Shown here piece after piece: positions 8,714 through 17,349 of a stretch of 64,000 nucleotides of DNA; within the stretch, counting starts at the first letter, position 1, and the number at the start of each line of letters is the position of its first letter. The notes below the pieces were generated by a model. It worked only from the letters and a program-made list of their open reading frames with translations. It ran no database searches and had not been told where the DNA came from. The DNA is from CAVSJJ01 sp963771015. GTDB lineage: Bacteria > Actinomycetota > Actinomycetes > Actinomycetales > Dermatophilaceae. The DNA is taken from NCBI GenBank assembly GCA_963771015.1, contig CAVYRN010000004.1, positions 1 through 64,000 of the forward strand, read 5' to 3'. The position numbers and the translations under genes are program-made.

Positions 8714-9972
8714 CGGACCGCCGCCGTCCGGCCCTGAGTGGCGGCGGTGGCCCACGCCTCCGGCGGCGTGGCCTGTGGGCCCACGGTGAGCGCTGACCAG
8801 CCGGACGTCGAGAGCATCGAGCGGGTCGTCTCCTCCGAGCCGCGCGTGGTGGCCGAGGCGTGGCCGGCGTCGAAGGCCGATCGGTCGAGGACGAACGCGA
8901 CGCCCGTCGAACCGGGCTGGCGCAGCGAGGCGGTCGCGCGAGCCGTGTCGTCGTCGAGACCGCCGACGAGCGCCACGACGAGTCCGCCCTGGCTCGCCAG
9001 CGTCGACGCGGCGTGGAGGACCGGGCGGTACCCGTCGTCCGAACCCGTCTCGATGCGAGCGAGGGTGTCCAGGACCGACTCGAGCTCGTCGTCCTCGGCG
9101 ACGCCCAGGTCGCTGGCCGGCTCGGGCGTCAGCAGGTGCACGGCATACCCATGGGCGACGAGATGAGCGGCGACCGAGGCGCACATCGATACCGCCCACT
9201 CGAAGGATGCCGAGCGGGCGCCCCGCGAATGTGCGCCGGGGCGGGTGTCGAGCAGGAGGACGGCGCGACGCTGGGCCGGGCGGTCCTCCTGGCGCACCAT
9301 GAGCTCGCCGGTGTGGCTCGTCATCGGCCAGTGGATGCGGCGCAGGTCGTCGCCGTCGCGGTACTCGCGAATCGTCTGGTCGTCCTCGCCGTGCAGCCCG
9401 ATCATGTGGGGGACCGTGCCCTCGGTTCCGATGCCGGAGCCGAGCGAGCGCGGGGTCGACAGCGGGTGGATCCGGGGCAGGACGACGATCGTCCCGTGTC
9501 CGCCGGTCAGCCCCGCCCGGGAGGTGAGGCCGAACGGATCGCGCACCCGGATCCCGAGCGGCCCGAGCCGATGCCGGCCGCGGGTGTGACACCTGACGAG
9601 GTAGGACACCTGGCGCCGCTCGCCGGCGGGCATGGAGGGCAGGACGAACCGCGGCCGGTCCCCGAGCGCGTAGTCGAGCTGCTCCTCGGCCATGAGCAGC
9701 GGGGTACGGCCGCCGCCGGGGTTGCGGATCGTCATGGTGACGTGGGCGGGGTCGTCGATGTGGACCCGGGTCGGCGACGCGACCCGGCTGACCTCGAGGG
9801 CGAGGTCGTGCCGGCGCCCGAACGCGAATCCCGCGAGCGGCAGGACGAGGAGCAGCAGCCCGATGCGGGTGAGGTCGTGCTGGCCCAGCCCGGTCCCCGA
9901 GGCGACGAGGACCACGCCCGCGGCCAGGAAGGCCATGCCGCGCGCCGTCAGCGCGTCACGGATGGCGCGCAT
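8710..9972 (-). CDS. DUF58 domain protein (vWA-like)
   Basis: 420 residues. Two N-terminal membrane helices (ARGMAFLAAGVVLVASGTGL and LTRIGLLLLVLPLAGFAFG) precede a beta-rich segment and the DUF58 signature REYRDGDDLRRIHWPMTS near residue 225. A vWA-like domain follows, with RRAVLLLDTRPG in the place of the metal-site strand. The ATG at 9972 has AAGGA 8 nt upstream, and only 26 bp separate it from moxR. Such proteins act with MoxR ATPases as a chaperone-like pair; here tgpA is the third member. Confidence 0.88.
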   Translation of the reverse strand: MRAIRDALTARGMAFLAAGVVLVASGTGLGQHDLTRIGLLLLVLPLAGFAFGRRHDLALEVSRVASPTRVHIDDPAHVTMTIRNPGGGRTPLLMAEEQLDYALGDRPRFVLPSMPAGERRQVSYLVRCHTRGRHRLGPLGIRVRDPFGLTSRAGLTGGHGTIVVLPRIHPLSTPRSLGSGIGTEGTVPHMIGLHGEDDQTIREYRDGDDLRRIHWPMTSHTGELMVRQEDRPAQRRAVLLLDTRPGAHSRGARSASFEWAVSMCASVAAHLVAHGYAVHLLTPEPASDLGVAEDDELESVLDTLARIETGSDDGYRPVLHAASTLASQGGLVVALVGGLDDDTARATASLRQPGSTGVAFVLDRSAFDAGHASATTRGSEETTRSMLSTSGWSALTVGPQATPPEAWATAATQGRTAAVR

Positions 9973-9998
9973 GGCGGCGGTCCTTGCTGGTCATGGTC

Positions 9999-11054
9999 TC
10001 AGCGGGTCGGTGCGGGGACCCGGACCCGCTGGACGAGGTCGGCGAGGACGTCGGCCGTCGACCGGCGGGCGAGCTGGGTCTCGCCGGTGGCGATGAGCCG
10101 GTGGGCGAGCACCGGGACCGCGATGGCCTGGACGTCGTCGGGCAGGACATGGTCGCGGCCGGCGATCGCGGCGTGCGCTCGGGAGGCGCGCAGCAGGTGG
10201 AGGGCGGCCCGCGGCGAGGCGCCCAGACGCAGCGCCGAGCTCGTCCGGGTCGCCTGGGCGAGCTCGACGATGTACTGCTTGAGCGCGGGCGAGGCATAGA
10301 CCGAGCGCACGGTGTCGACCATGGCGGCGATGGTCGCGGCGTCGGTCACCGGCTGGAGGGTGTCGAGGAGCCGGGCGCCGCTGTGGCGGTCGAGCATCTC
10401 GACCTCGCTCGCCGTCGACGGGTACCCCATGGAGATCCGCGCCATGAAGCGGTCGCGCTGGGCCTCGGGGAGCGGGTAGGTGCCCTCCATCTCGATGGGG
10501 TTCTGGGTGGCCATGACGATGAACGGCGAGGGGAGTGAGTACGTCGTCCCGTCGACGGTGACCTGGCTCTCCTCCATCGACTCCAGCAGCGCCGACTGGG
10601 TCTTCGGCGAGGCGCGGTTGATCTCGTCACCGACGACGACGTTGGCGAAGATCGCCCCCGGCCGAAACTCGAACGCCCGGACGTCCTGGTTGTAGACGCT
10701 CACGCCCGTGATGTCGCTGGGCAGCAGGTCGGGGGTGAACTGGATGCGTCGTACCGACGCGTCGATCGAGCGGGCGAGGGTCTTGGCGAGCATCGTCTTG
10801 CCGACGCCGGGGACGTCCTCGATGAGGAGGTGACCCTCGGCGAGCAGTGTCGTCACGGCCATCTGGACGACGGCCGGCTTGCCGTCGATGACCGAGTTCA
10901 TCGCCGCGCACAGTGACGAGCTCATCTGAAGGACCTGGTCGAGGGCGGCGCCTCGGCTCATCCGCTCCGCGTCGTCGTGGTCAGCGGGGGCGGTCGGTAT
11001 GCCGCGGGGCGTGGTAGCGCTCCCCGGCTCGGGCTGGTGGTCCTGACCGGCCAC
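9999..11054 (-). CDS. moxR: MoxR-family AAA+ ATPase
   Basis: About 351 residues from the GTG at 11054, which has AAGGGGG 8 nt upstream; an in-frame ATG at 10961 would give a shorter form close to the usual MoxR start. Walker A is EDVPGVGKTMLAKTLA and Walker B/AAA_3 is NVVVGDEINRASPKTQSALL. Sensor and lid regions follow (MATQNPIEMEGTYPLPEAQ; LGASPRAALHLLRASRAHA). MoxR ATPases act as chaperones for vWA/DUF58 partners, the next gene here. Transcription starts divergently from mraZ across a 372-bp region rich in repeats. Confidence 0.93.
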   Translation of the reverse strand: MAGQDHQPEPGSATTPRGIPTAPADHDDAERMSRGAALDQVLQMSSSLCAAMNSVIDGKPAVVQMAVTTLLAEGHLLIEDVPGVGKTMLAKTLARSIDASVRRIQFTPDLLPSDITGVSVYNQDVRAFEFRPGAIFANVVVGDEINRASPKTQSALLESMEESQVTVDGTTYSLPSPFIVMATQNPIEMEGTYPLPEAQRDRFMARISMGYPSTASEVEMLDRHSGARLLDTLQPVTDAATIAAMVDTVRSVYASPALKQYIVELAQATRTSSALRLGASPRAALHLLRASRAHAAIAGRDHVLPDDVQAIAVPVLAHRLIATGETQLARRSTADVLADLVQRVRVPAPTR

Positions 11055-11091
11055 GGCTCGGCCCCCTTCGCAGGTGTCTGGACTGTCGATC

Positions 11092-11287
11092 TTGCCCCAC
11101 TTCGCTCCACAGCGGGAGCCCCTCGTCGAGACGGGCGCTCGGGAGGGCGGGTTGTCGGGTCCCGGGGGTCCGCTCATCCGGTCGCCGGCGACCCAGCCGG
11201 CAACCGGCCGCCCCCAGGCGTGGGCCGGCCCCGGCTGCCGGGCGACTGTGACGGCGCGGCTGACACAATTGCCCCACTTCGCTCCAC
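11092..11287. repeat. Two copies of a 19-bp direct repeat between moxR and mraZ
   Basis: TTGCCCCACTTCGCTCCAC occurs identically at 11092-11110 and 11269-11287, 177 bp apart. On the minus strand each reads AAGTGGGGCAA. A related TGTGGGGGAA lies on the plus strand just upstream of mraZ (about 11367). MraZ is known to bind TGGG-containing repeats, so these may be MraZ sites (inference). Confidence 0.6.
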
Positions 11288-11297
11288 CGCATATGAC
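11269..11297 (+). promoter_or_regulatory. Candidate promoter of the mraZ/dcw operon
   Basis: TTGCCC, a 17-nt spacer and TATGAC. The -35 element overlaps the second 19-bp repeat, and a 26-bp inverted repeat starts 6 nt downstream. A second -10-like box, TAATGT, lies nearer mraZ. Confidence 0.4.
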
Positions 11298-11303
11298 CTG
11301 CAG

Positions 11304-11329
11304 AAACTCGAGTCCATTCGGTCGAGTTT
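11304..11329. promoter_or_regulatory. Perfect inverted repeat at the predicted dcw transcription start
   Basis: AAACTCGA and TCGAGTTT (8-bp arms) flank a 10-nt centre. It is AT-rich compared with its surroundings and lies between divergent moxR and mraZ, which favours a protein operator over a terminator. The cognate regulator is unknown. Confidence 0.5.
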
Positions 11330-11426
11330 CGCGAATTTGGGCCAGATTTCGATGTGTCGTGGAGTAATGTGGGGGAATCCGGAGCAGGGTGTCGCATCCG
11401 GGGGCGGTCGGATCGGAGGTGGGGCG

Positions 11427-11858
11427 GTGTTCCTCGGCACGCACACGCCCCGTCTCGACGACAAGGGCCGGCTCTTCCTCCCCGCCAAGTTCCGCGAGCG
11501 GCTGGCCGGGGGGCTGGTCGTCACGCGCGGACAGGAGCGCTGCCTCTACGTCTTCCCCATGGACGAGTTCGTCTCGGTCACCGAGGCGATGCGCGAGGCG
11601 CCCACGACGAGCCGGCGGGTCCGCGACTTCATGCGCGTCTTCCTCTCCGGAGCCTCCGACGAGATCCCGGACAAGCAGGGACGGGTGACCATTCCCGGCC
11701 CGTTGCGCGAGTACGCCGGGCTGACCAAGGACTGCACCGTCATCGGTGCCGGCTCCCGCGTCGAGGTGTGGGACTCCGCCGCGTGGAACGAGTACCTCGC
11801 CAGCACCGAGCAGGCCTACGCCGACCAGTCCGAGGAGGTCGTCCCTGGCCTGATGTGA
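11427..11858 (+). CDS. mraZ: Transcriptional regulator MraZ
   Basis: 143 residues from the GTG at 11427, six bases after GGAGGT. Two SpoVT/AbrB-like repeats are visible: FLGTHTPRLDDKGRLFLPAK at the N-terminus and LSGASDEIPDKQGRVTIPGP in the second half, each with the DxKGRxxLP/IP motif. MraZ is the nucleoid-associated regulator at the head of division and cell-wall clusters; it binds TGGG-type repeats upstream of its own gene and tunes the operon. A frame extending upstream to 10977 is spurious. The next gene starts 176 bp later, a longer gap than elsewhere in the cluster. Confidence 0.97.
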   Translation: MFLGTHTPRLDDKGRLFLPAKFRERLAGGLVVTRGQERCLYVFPMDEFVSVTEAMREAPTTSRRVRDFMRVFLSGASDEIPDKQGRVTIPGPLREYAGLTKDCTVIGAGSRVEVWDSAAWNEYLASTEQAYADQSEEVVPGLM

Positions 11859-12034
11859 CCGTCCGCAGACCCAGGTCCCTGACCTCCGGCCTCCAGCCGC
11901 TCGGCTCCCGACACGCCTTCCCCCGTGCCGGGCTCGATCGGATGGGGACCAGTCGCCAGGGGTTCACCACCACTCACCGACACCCGACTCCGCCAGCATC
12001 ACGCCATCACCGACACGAAGAGGTCCGCGAACCG

Positions 12035-13015
12035 ATGCCCACGAAAGGACCGGCCGCCTCCCGGCATCTGCCCGTGCTGCGCGACCGTGTCGTCGACCTG
12101 CTCGCCCCGGCGCTCGACGCGCCGGGGTCGGTGTGCGTGGACGCCACCCTGGGCATGGGCGGGCACAGCGAGGCGCTGCTGCGACGCTGCCCGGTGGCGG
12201 CCGTCATCGGCATCGACCGCGACCCCGAGGCGCTGGCGCTGGCGGGGGAGCGGCTGGCCGGGTTCGGTGCCCGGTTCCGGGCCGTCCACGCCGTCTATGA
12301 CGAGCTCCCGTCCGTGCTGTCCATACTCGGGATCGAGACGGTCCAGGGGGTCCTGTTCGACCTCGGAGTGTCCTCGCTCCAGCTCGACGAGGAGGACCGC
12401 GGGTTCGCCTACGCCCACGACGCGCCCCTCGACATGCGGATGGACCAGGGTGCCGGGAGTACCGCGGCCGACGTCCTCAACACGTATGCCGTGGACGACC
12501 TGACCCGGATCCTGCGCGACTACGGCGAGGAGCGGTTCGCCCGGGCCATCGCGGTCGCCGTGGTCCGCGAGCGGGACCGCGCGCCGTTCACGACATCGGG
12601 CCGGCTCGTCGACCTGCTCCGGGGGGTCGTCCCCGTCGCGTCCCAGCGCTCCGGTGGGCACCCGGCGAAGCGGACCTTCCAGGCCCTGCGCATCGAGGTC
12701 AACGGCGAGCTGGCGGCATGGCAGCGTGCCCTGCCCGCAGCGGTCGAGGCACTCGCGGTGGGCGGCCGCATCGCCGTCCTCTCGTACCACTCGCTCGAGG
12801 ACCGGGTCGCCAAGACCGTCTTCGCCGCCGGGGCCAGCGACCGGACGCCACCCGGCCTGCCCGTGTCGCTGCCCCAGGACGCGGCATACCTGCGTCAGCT
12901 CACTCGCGGCGCCGAAGCGCCGAGCGAGGAGGAACAGCACGACAACCCGCGGTCCGGATCCGCGCGCCTGCGGGCCGTGGAGCGGATCCGGTCGATGACA
13001 GGGGGAACCCGATGA
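12035..13015 (+). CDS. rsmH: 16S rRNA (cytosine1402-N4)-methyltransferase RsmH
   Basis: 326 residues. The ATG at 12035 follows GAAGAGGT. N-terminal HLPVLRDRVVDLL and the SAM-binding segment VDATLGMGGHSEALL lead to the family motifs FDLGVSSLQLDEEDRGFAYAH, RTFQALRIEVNGEL and AVLSYHSLEDRVAK. It methylates N4 of C1402 in 16S rRNA using SAM. The TGA overlaps the ATG of ftsL (ATGA), so the two are translationally coupled. Confidence 0.97.
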   Translation: MPTKGPAASRHLPVLRDRVVDLLAPALDAPGSVCVDATLGMGGHSEALLRRCPVAAVIGIDRDPEALALAGERLAGFGARFRAVHAVYDELPSVLSILGIETVQGVLFDLGVSSLQLDEEDRGFAYAHDAPLDMRMDQGAGSTAADVLNTYAVDDLTRILRDYGEERFARAIAVAVVRERDRAPFTTSGRLVDLLRGVVPVASQRSGGHPAKRTFQALRIEVNGELAAWQRALPAAVEALAVGGRIAVLSYHSLEDRVAKTVFAAGASDRTPPGLPVSLPQDAAYLRQLTRGAEAPSEEEQHDNPRSGSARLRAVERIRSMTGGTR

Positions 13016-13605
13016 GCCAGCAGACCGCCGCCGCACGCGTCGGCCGCACGACGACTGCGCCTCGGCCGACCCGCCGACCGCTCCAGGTCGTCAGCGCCGC
13101 ACCCGCTCGCGGGTCCGGCGCCTTCGTCGCCCTGTGCGCCCTCATGCTGTTCGCCGGGCTCATCGGGGTCCTCATCCTCAACACGACGATGGCCAAGGGG
13201 TCCTTCGAGCTGGACCGCCTGCAGAACAGGTCCGCTGCACTCGCCGACGCCCAGGAGACGCTGTCCCACGAGGTCGACGCCCAGAGCGCCCCGGCCGAGC
13301 TCGCCCGCCGGGCCCTCTCGCTGGGCATGGTGCCCTCCCAGTCGGCCGCGTTCATCCGGCTGAGCGACGGGGCCATCCTCGGCCACCCGGCACCGGCCAC
13401 CCGGAAGGACGGCTTCAAGATCGCCACCGGCCCGTCGGTTCCGGCCCCGAGCGGCACGGGCACGGCGGCCACGTCCAAGCCGAAGCCCACGACGCCGGCC
13501 AAGGCGACGACGCCGAAGGCGAAGACGACCACGCCGGCGACGAAGACGGCCAAGCCGACGACGAAGAAGGCCAAGCCGACCCCGACCCCGACTCCGACTC
13601 ACTAG
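13012..13605 (+). CDS. ftsL: FtsL-like divisome protein with basic Thr/Pro/Lys tail
   Basis: 197 residues. A cytoplasmic N-terminus, one membrane helix (SGAFVALCALMLFAGLIGVL), then a short coiled coil (FELDRLQNRSAALADAQETL) and a conserved region around LARRALSLGMVPSQSAAFIRL match actinobacterial FtsL/FtsB-like proteins, which link FtsQ to FtsW/FtsI. The last about 60 residues (SKPKPTTPAKATTPKAK...) are an unusual low-complexity, strongly basic outer tail that might contact anionic wall polymers. Position between rsmH and ftsI is diagnostic. Confidence 0.85.
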   Translation: MSQQTAAARVGRTTTAPRPTRRPLQVVSAAPARGSGAFVALCALMLFAGLIGVLILNTTMAKGSFELDRLQNRSAALADAQETLSHEVDAQSAPAELARRALSLGMVPSQSAAFIRLSDGAILGHPAPATRKDGFKIATGPSVPAPSGTGTAATSKPKPTTPAKATTPKAKTTTPATKTAKPTTKKAKPTPTPTPTH

Positions 13606-13615
13606 CGGGCACACC

Positions 13616-15766
13616 ATGGCGACGACACCGCGACGTACCTCGGGCTCGACGACGCGGGCCGGCGCGTCCGGAGCCCCCCGGTCCCGGACGGCCCCGACGC
13701 GTGCCGCCGGGTCGGCGCGTGCGGGTTCCGCGTCCCGGGACACGGGTGGGACCCGTGCGAGTGGCCGCACGCGGTCGGCCGCACCGACGGCTCGAGCCGG
13801 CCGGAAGGCCGCGCCGGCCAGGACGTCGGCACGTCCCGGCGCGGGCCGGGCCACCACGCCGGCCCGCAGGTCGCGTCCGGCCGCGGCCGGCACGGCCCCC
13901 GCCGCACGCCGCCCGGCTCCGCCGCGCCGGACCCGGCGCAAGGTGTCCGGGCCCGGTCGCCGGATGAGGACGATGACCATCGCCGTGCTCTTCGTCTTCA
14001 CCGTCTTCGCGGCCCAGCTCGTCCGGCTCCAGGGACTTGACTCCTCGGCCGTCGCCGCCGAGGCGCTGGCCCAGCGGACCGCCGACCAGACGATCCCGGC
14101 CGTCCGCGGAGTCATCCGCTCCTCCGACGGGGTCGTGCTCGCCTCAAGCGTCATCCGCGAGACCGTCGCCGCCGACCAGACCGCGGTGTGCACGTACGGG
14201 ACGGGCAAGGAGACCTGCAACGCACAGGACGCTCCGACGGCGATCGCGGCGGCGACCGCGAAACTCGCCCCTCTCCTCGGCACGACCCCGGACGCGTTGC
14301 GGCCCAAGCTCACCGGGAGCCTGCGCTACCGCATCCTCGACAAGAACGTCTCCGAGGACACCTGGCACCAGATCGCGGCTCTCGGCATTCCGGGGATCTA
14401 CCGCGACCCCGCCGGCGCGAGTGCCGAACGGATCTACCCGCAGGGCACGACGACCGCCTCTCTTGTCGGCTTCACCATCGACCAGGGCAAGCCCGGTGGC
14501 GGCGTCGAGGAGATGCTCAACTCCGTCCTCAAGGGCACACCGGGGAGCGCCCAGTTCGAGACCGCCGCCGACGGCACGGTGATCCCGGCGGGCCGCCAGG
14601 AGATCACGCCGGCCCGGAACGGTCGCGGCGTCACGCTCACCATCAACTCCAACCTGCAGTGGTACGCCCAGAACGCCCTCGCCGAGAAGGTCAAGCAGAC
14701 CGGGGCGCTCTCGGGCACTGTCGTCGCGATGGACGCGCGGACCGGCCGGCTGCTGGCGCTGGCGTCCTACCCGAGCTTCGACCCCAACAACGTCGGAGCG
14801 GCGAAGGGCAGCCTCGTCAACAAGGCGTTCAACGACGTCTTCGAGCCCGGCTCGACGGGCAAGATCATGACCGTCGCCGCCGCACTCGAGGAGGGCAACG
14901 TCACGCCGCGCACCCCGGTCGTCATTCCCGGGCAGCTGCACCGGTTCGACACGTACTTCCACGACAGCCACCCGCACGGGACCGAGTACCGCACGGTCGC
15001 CGGCACCCTCGCCGAGTCGAGCAACCTCGGGACGATCCTCATCGGCGAGACGATGCGCCCGAAGACCCTCTACACGTACTTCCGCAAGTTCGGGCTCGGC
15101 TCGACCTCGGGGATGGGCTTCCCGGGCGAGTCCGCCGGCCTGCTCGCGCCGTCGGACCAGTGGAGCGGCACCCAGCGCGCCACCGTGGTGTTCGGCCAGG
15201 GACTGTCCGTGACCGCGGTCCAGGTGGCGTCGGTGTTCCAGACCATCGCCAACGGTGGCGTCCGGATGCCACCGCGGCTCGTCGAGAGCATCCAGAGCCC
15301 CGACGGCACCGACGTGCCCCAGCCGCAGGTCGCGGGCACCAGGGTCGTCTCGACCAAGGTCGCCACGGAGGTGAGCCGGATGCTCGAGGGCGTCGTCAGC
15401 AACCAGGGCACCGCGCCCGAGGCGAAGATCAAGGGGTACCGCGTCGCCGGCAAGACCGGCACCGCGGACCGCTACGACCAGGCCGTCGGCGGCTACAGCG
15501 GCAAGACAGCGAGCTTCATCGGCTACGCGCCCGCCGACAACCCCCGCATCGTCGTCGCCGTCATCCTGCAGCGCCCGATCCGTGGGTACTACGGCGGGAC
15601 GGTGGCGGCCCCGGTCTTCCACGACGTCATGACCTACGCGCTCCAGGAGCTCAAGGTCCCGCCGACCGGGACCCAGACCCCGAAGGTGCCGCTGCGCATC
15701 TCCAAGGCAGCCGCGCTGGCCAACCCGGCCGTGCTCCGTGACGGCCACGGCCGCTCGGGCCGGTAG
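13616..15766 (+). CDS. ftsI: Septal peptidoglycan transpeptidase FtsI (class B PBP)
   Basis: 716 residues. A roughly 115-residue Arg/Ala/Thr/Gly-rich cytoplasmic region precedes one membrane helix (RTMTIAVLFVFTVFAAQLVR). The pedestal domain (IPAVRGVIRSSDGVVLASS) is followed by the transpeptidase with all three motifs: S413-T-G-K (FEPGSTGKIMT), SSN (LAESSNLGT) and KTGTA (VAGKTGTADRYD). It cross-links septal glycan with FtsW. The long basic N-tail is the odd part. The stop TAG forms part of a TAGTCT box in front of murE. Confidence 0.96.
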   Translation: MATTPRRTSGSTTRAGASGAPRSRTAPTRAAGSARAGSASRDTGGTRASGRTRSAAPTARAGRKAAPARTSARPGAGRATTPARRSRPAAAGTAPAARRPAPPRRTRRKVSGPGRRMRTMTIAVLFVFTVFAAQLVRLQGLDSSAVAAEALAQRTADQTIPAVRGVIRSSDGVVLASSVIRETVAADQTAVCTYGTGKETCNAQDAPTAIAAATAKLAPLLGTTPDALRPKLTGSLRYRILDKNVSEDTWHQIAALGIPGIYRDPAGASAERIYPQGTTTASLVGFTIDQGKPGGGVEEMLNSVLKGTPGSAQFETAADGTVIPAGRQEITPARNGRGVTLTINSNLQWYAQNALAEKVKQTGALSGTVVAMDARTGRLLALASYPSFDPNNVGAAKGSLVNKAFNDVFEPGSTGKIMTVAAALEEGNVTPRTPVVIPGQLHRFDTYFHDSHPHGTEYRTVAGTLAESSNLGTILIGETMRPKTLYTYFRKFGLGSTSGMGFPGESAGLLAPSDQWSGTQRATVVFGQGLSVTAVQVASVFQTIANGGVRMPPRLVESIQSPDGTDVPQPQVAGTRVVSTKVATEVSRMLEGVVSNQGTAPEAKIKGYRVAGKTGTADRYDQAVGGYSGKTASFIGYAPADNPRIVVAVILQRPIRGYYGGTVAAPVFHDVMTYALQELKVPPTGTQTPKVPLRISKAAALANPAVLRDGHGRSGR

Positions 15767-15769
15767 TCT
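15764..15769 (+). promoter_or_regulatory. Possible internal -10 box before murE
   Basis: TAGTCT overlaps the ftsI stop codon and lies 8 nt before the murE GTG. It fits the window-wide leaderless pattern, though with the longest spacing. No ribosome site is evident before murE. Confidence 0.35.
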
Positions 15770-15777
15770 CTCGCGAC

Positions 15778-17349
15778 GTGCCCGTTCCTCGCCCGTCGGC
15801 GGCCGTCGGTTCCTCGCTCGGCGACCTGGCCGTCCTCGTCGGGGCCCCGGTGTCCTGGCTCGGCGACGGGGCCGATGCGCGCGTCACGGGGGTGACGCTG
15901 GACTCCCGGGCGGTCCTTCCCGGGGACCTGTATGCCGCCCTCCCCGGCGCCCGCGTCCACGGTGCGTCGTTCGGCGCCCAGGTCGCCGCCGCCGGTGCGG
16001 TCGGCATCCTCACCGACCGGGCGGGTCGCGATCTGCTCAGGGCCGACGGGGTCGAGCTGCCGATGCTCGTCGTCGACGGGCCCCGGGCCGTGCTCGGCGC
16101 CACGGCGGCCCGGGTCTACGGCACCGAGGATCTGGTCCTGCGGATGATCGGGATCACCGGGACGAACGGCAAGACGACGACCGCCCACCTCATCCACTCC
16201 GCCCTCGGCGCGCTCGGCGAGCCGGCCGGCCTGATCGGGACGGTCGAGGCCCGGATCGGCGAGGAACGGATCACCAGCGTGCGCACCACCCCCGAGTCCC
16301 CGGACCTGCATGCGCTGCTCGCCGTCATGGCCGAGCGGCGCATGGGGTCGTGCGTCATGGAGGTCTCGAGCCACGCCCTCGCGCAGCACCGCGTCGACGG
16401 CGTCATCTACGACATCGCGCTCTTCACCAACCTCTCCCAGGACCACCTCGACTTCCATGCGGACATGGAGGACTACTTCGCCGCGAAGGCCTCGCTGTTC
16501 TCGCCGTCCAGGGCCCGCCGTGGGCTGGTGTGCGTCGACGACGACTGGGGAGGGCGGCTCGCCGGGGCGGCCGGGGTGCCGGTCTCGACGCTGACGTCGC
16601 ACGCCGACCGTGAGGCCGACTGGCGGGTCCTTCTCGGCGGCAGCGACCCCGCCTCGTTCGTCCTGCGCGGCCCCGGGACCGAGCTCGCGCTGAGGAGCGC
16701 GCTACCGGGCGCCTTCAACATCGTCAACACGGCCATGGCGGCCGTCGCCCTCATCCTCACCGGGGAGCAGGCGACGGCGGTCGAGCGGGCGATCCTCACC
16801 GACCCGCATGTGCCCGGGCGGATGGAGCGGGTGTCGCCGTCGGTCCCGGACGGGCGTGCGCCGCTGGCCGTCGTCGACTACGCGCACACGCCCACCGCCG
16901 TCGCGGCCGCCCTGGCGGCGCTGCGCCCGGCGACCGAAGGCCCGCTCGTCGTCGTCCTCGGGGCCGGCGGTGACCGCGACCGGGGCAAGCGGCAGGCCAT
17001 GGGCCGGGCGGCGGCGGAGCACGCCGACGTCGTCGTGGTCACCGACGACAACCCCCGTTCCGAGGACCCCGGCATCATCCGTGCCGCCGTCGTCGAGGGA
17101 GCCCTGAGCGTCGCTCGCAGCGCCGATCTCATCGACGAGGGCGCCGGGCGACGGGCCGCGATCCGTCGGGCGGTGCAGATCGCCGTCGACCGTGGTCCCG
17201 GCGCCACGGTCGCGGTCGTGGGGAAGGGACACGAGACGGGCCAGGACATCGCCGGCGTGATCCACCCCTTCGACGACCGGTCCGAGCTTCGGCTCGCCCT
17301 CGATGCCGTTCTGCGTTCGGGAGCGGCCGAGGGGGGGCAGGCCCGGTGA
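15778..17349 (+). CDS. murE: UDP-MurNAc-L-Ala-D-Glu--meso-DAP ligase MurE
   Basis: 523 residues from GTG. The N-terminal UMP-binding domain (VTGVTLDSRAVLPGDLYAAL), P-loop GITGTNGKTTTAHLI, central ligase motifs (VMEVSSHALAQHRVDG, NLSQDHLDFH) and C-terminal domain (VVDYAHTPTAV) are complete. The TDDNPRSEDP segment carries the DNPR signature of meso-diaminopimelate-adding enzymes. The organism therefore should have meso-DAP peptidoglycan, not the lysine type. It overlaps murF by 4 nt. Confidence 0.97.
   Translation: MPVPRPSAAVGSSLGDLAVLVGAPVSWLGDGADARVTGVTLDSRAVLPGDLYAALPGARVHGASFGAQVAAAGAVGILTDRAGRDLLRADGVELPMLVVDGPRAVLGATAARVYGTEDLVLRMIGITGTNGKTTTAHLIHSALGALGEPAGLIGTVEARIGEERITSVRTTPESPDLHALLAVMAERRMGSCVMEVSSHALAQHRVDGVIYDIALFTNLSQDHLDFHADMEDYFAAKASLFSPSRARRGLVCVDDDWGGRLAGAAGVPVSTLTSHADREADWRVLLGGSDPASFVLRGPGTELALRSALPGAFNIVNTAMAAVALILTGEQATAVERAILTDPHVPGRMERVSPSVPDGRAPLAVVDYAHTPTAVAAALAALRPATEGPLVVVLGAGGDRDRGKRQAMGRAAAEHADVVVVTDDNPRSEDPGIIRAAVVEGALSVARSADLIDEGAGRRAAIRRAVQIAVDRGPGATVAVVGKGHETGQDIAGVIHPFDDRSELRLALDAVLRSGAAEGGQAR

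Noticed and set aside
6395..9592. 1065-residue version of the TgpA protein
   Set aside because: The first about 290 residues are antisense-type low-complexity sequence in another frame of the DUF58 gene; the GTG at 8713 overlapping the DUF58 stop is the sensible start.
10977..11426. Upstream extension of MraZ
   Set aside because: Runs through the promoter region and repeats; the GTG at 11427 with GGAGGT is correct.
11354..12034. Upstream extension of the RsmH frame
   Set aside because: Overlaps mraZ in another frame and has no RsmH-like sequence before ATG 12035.
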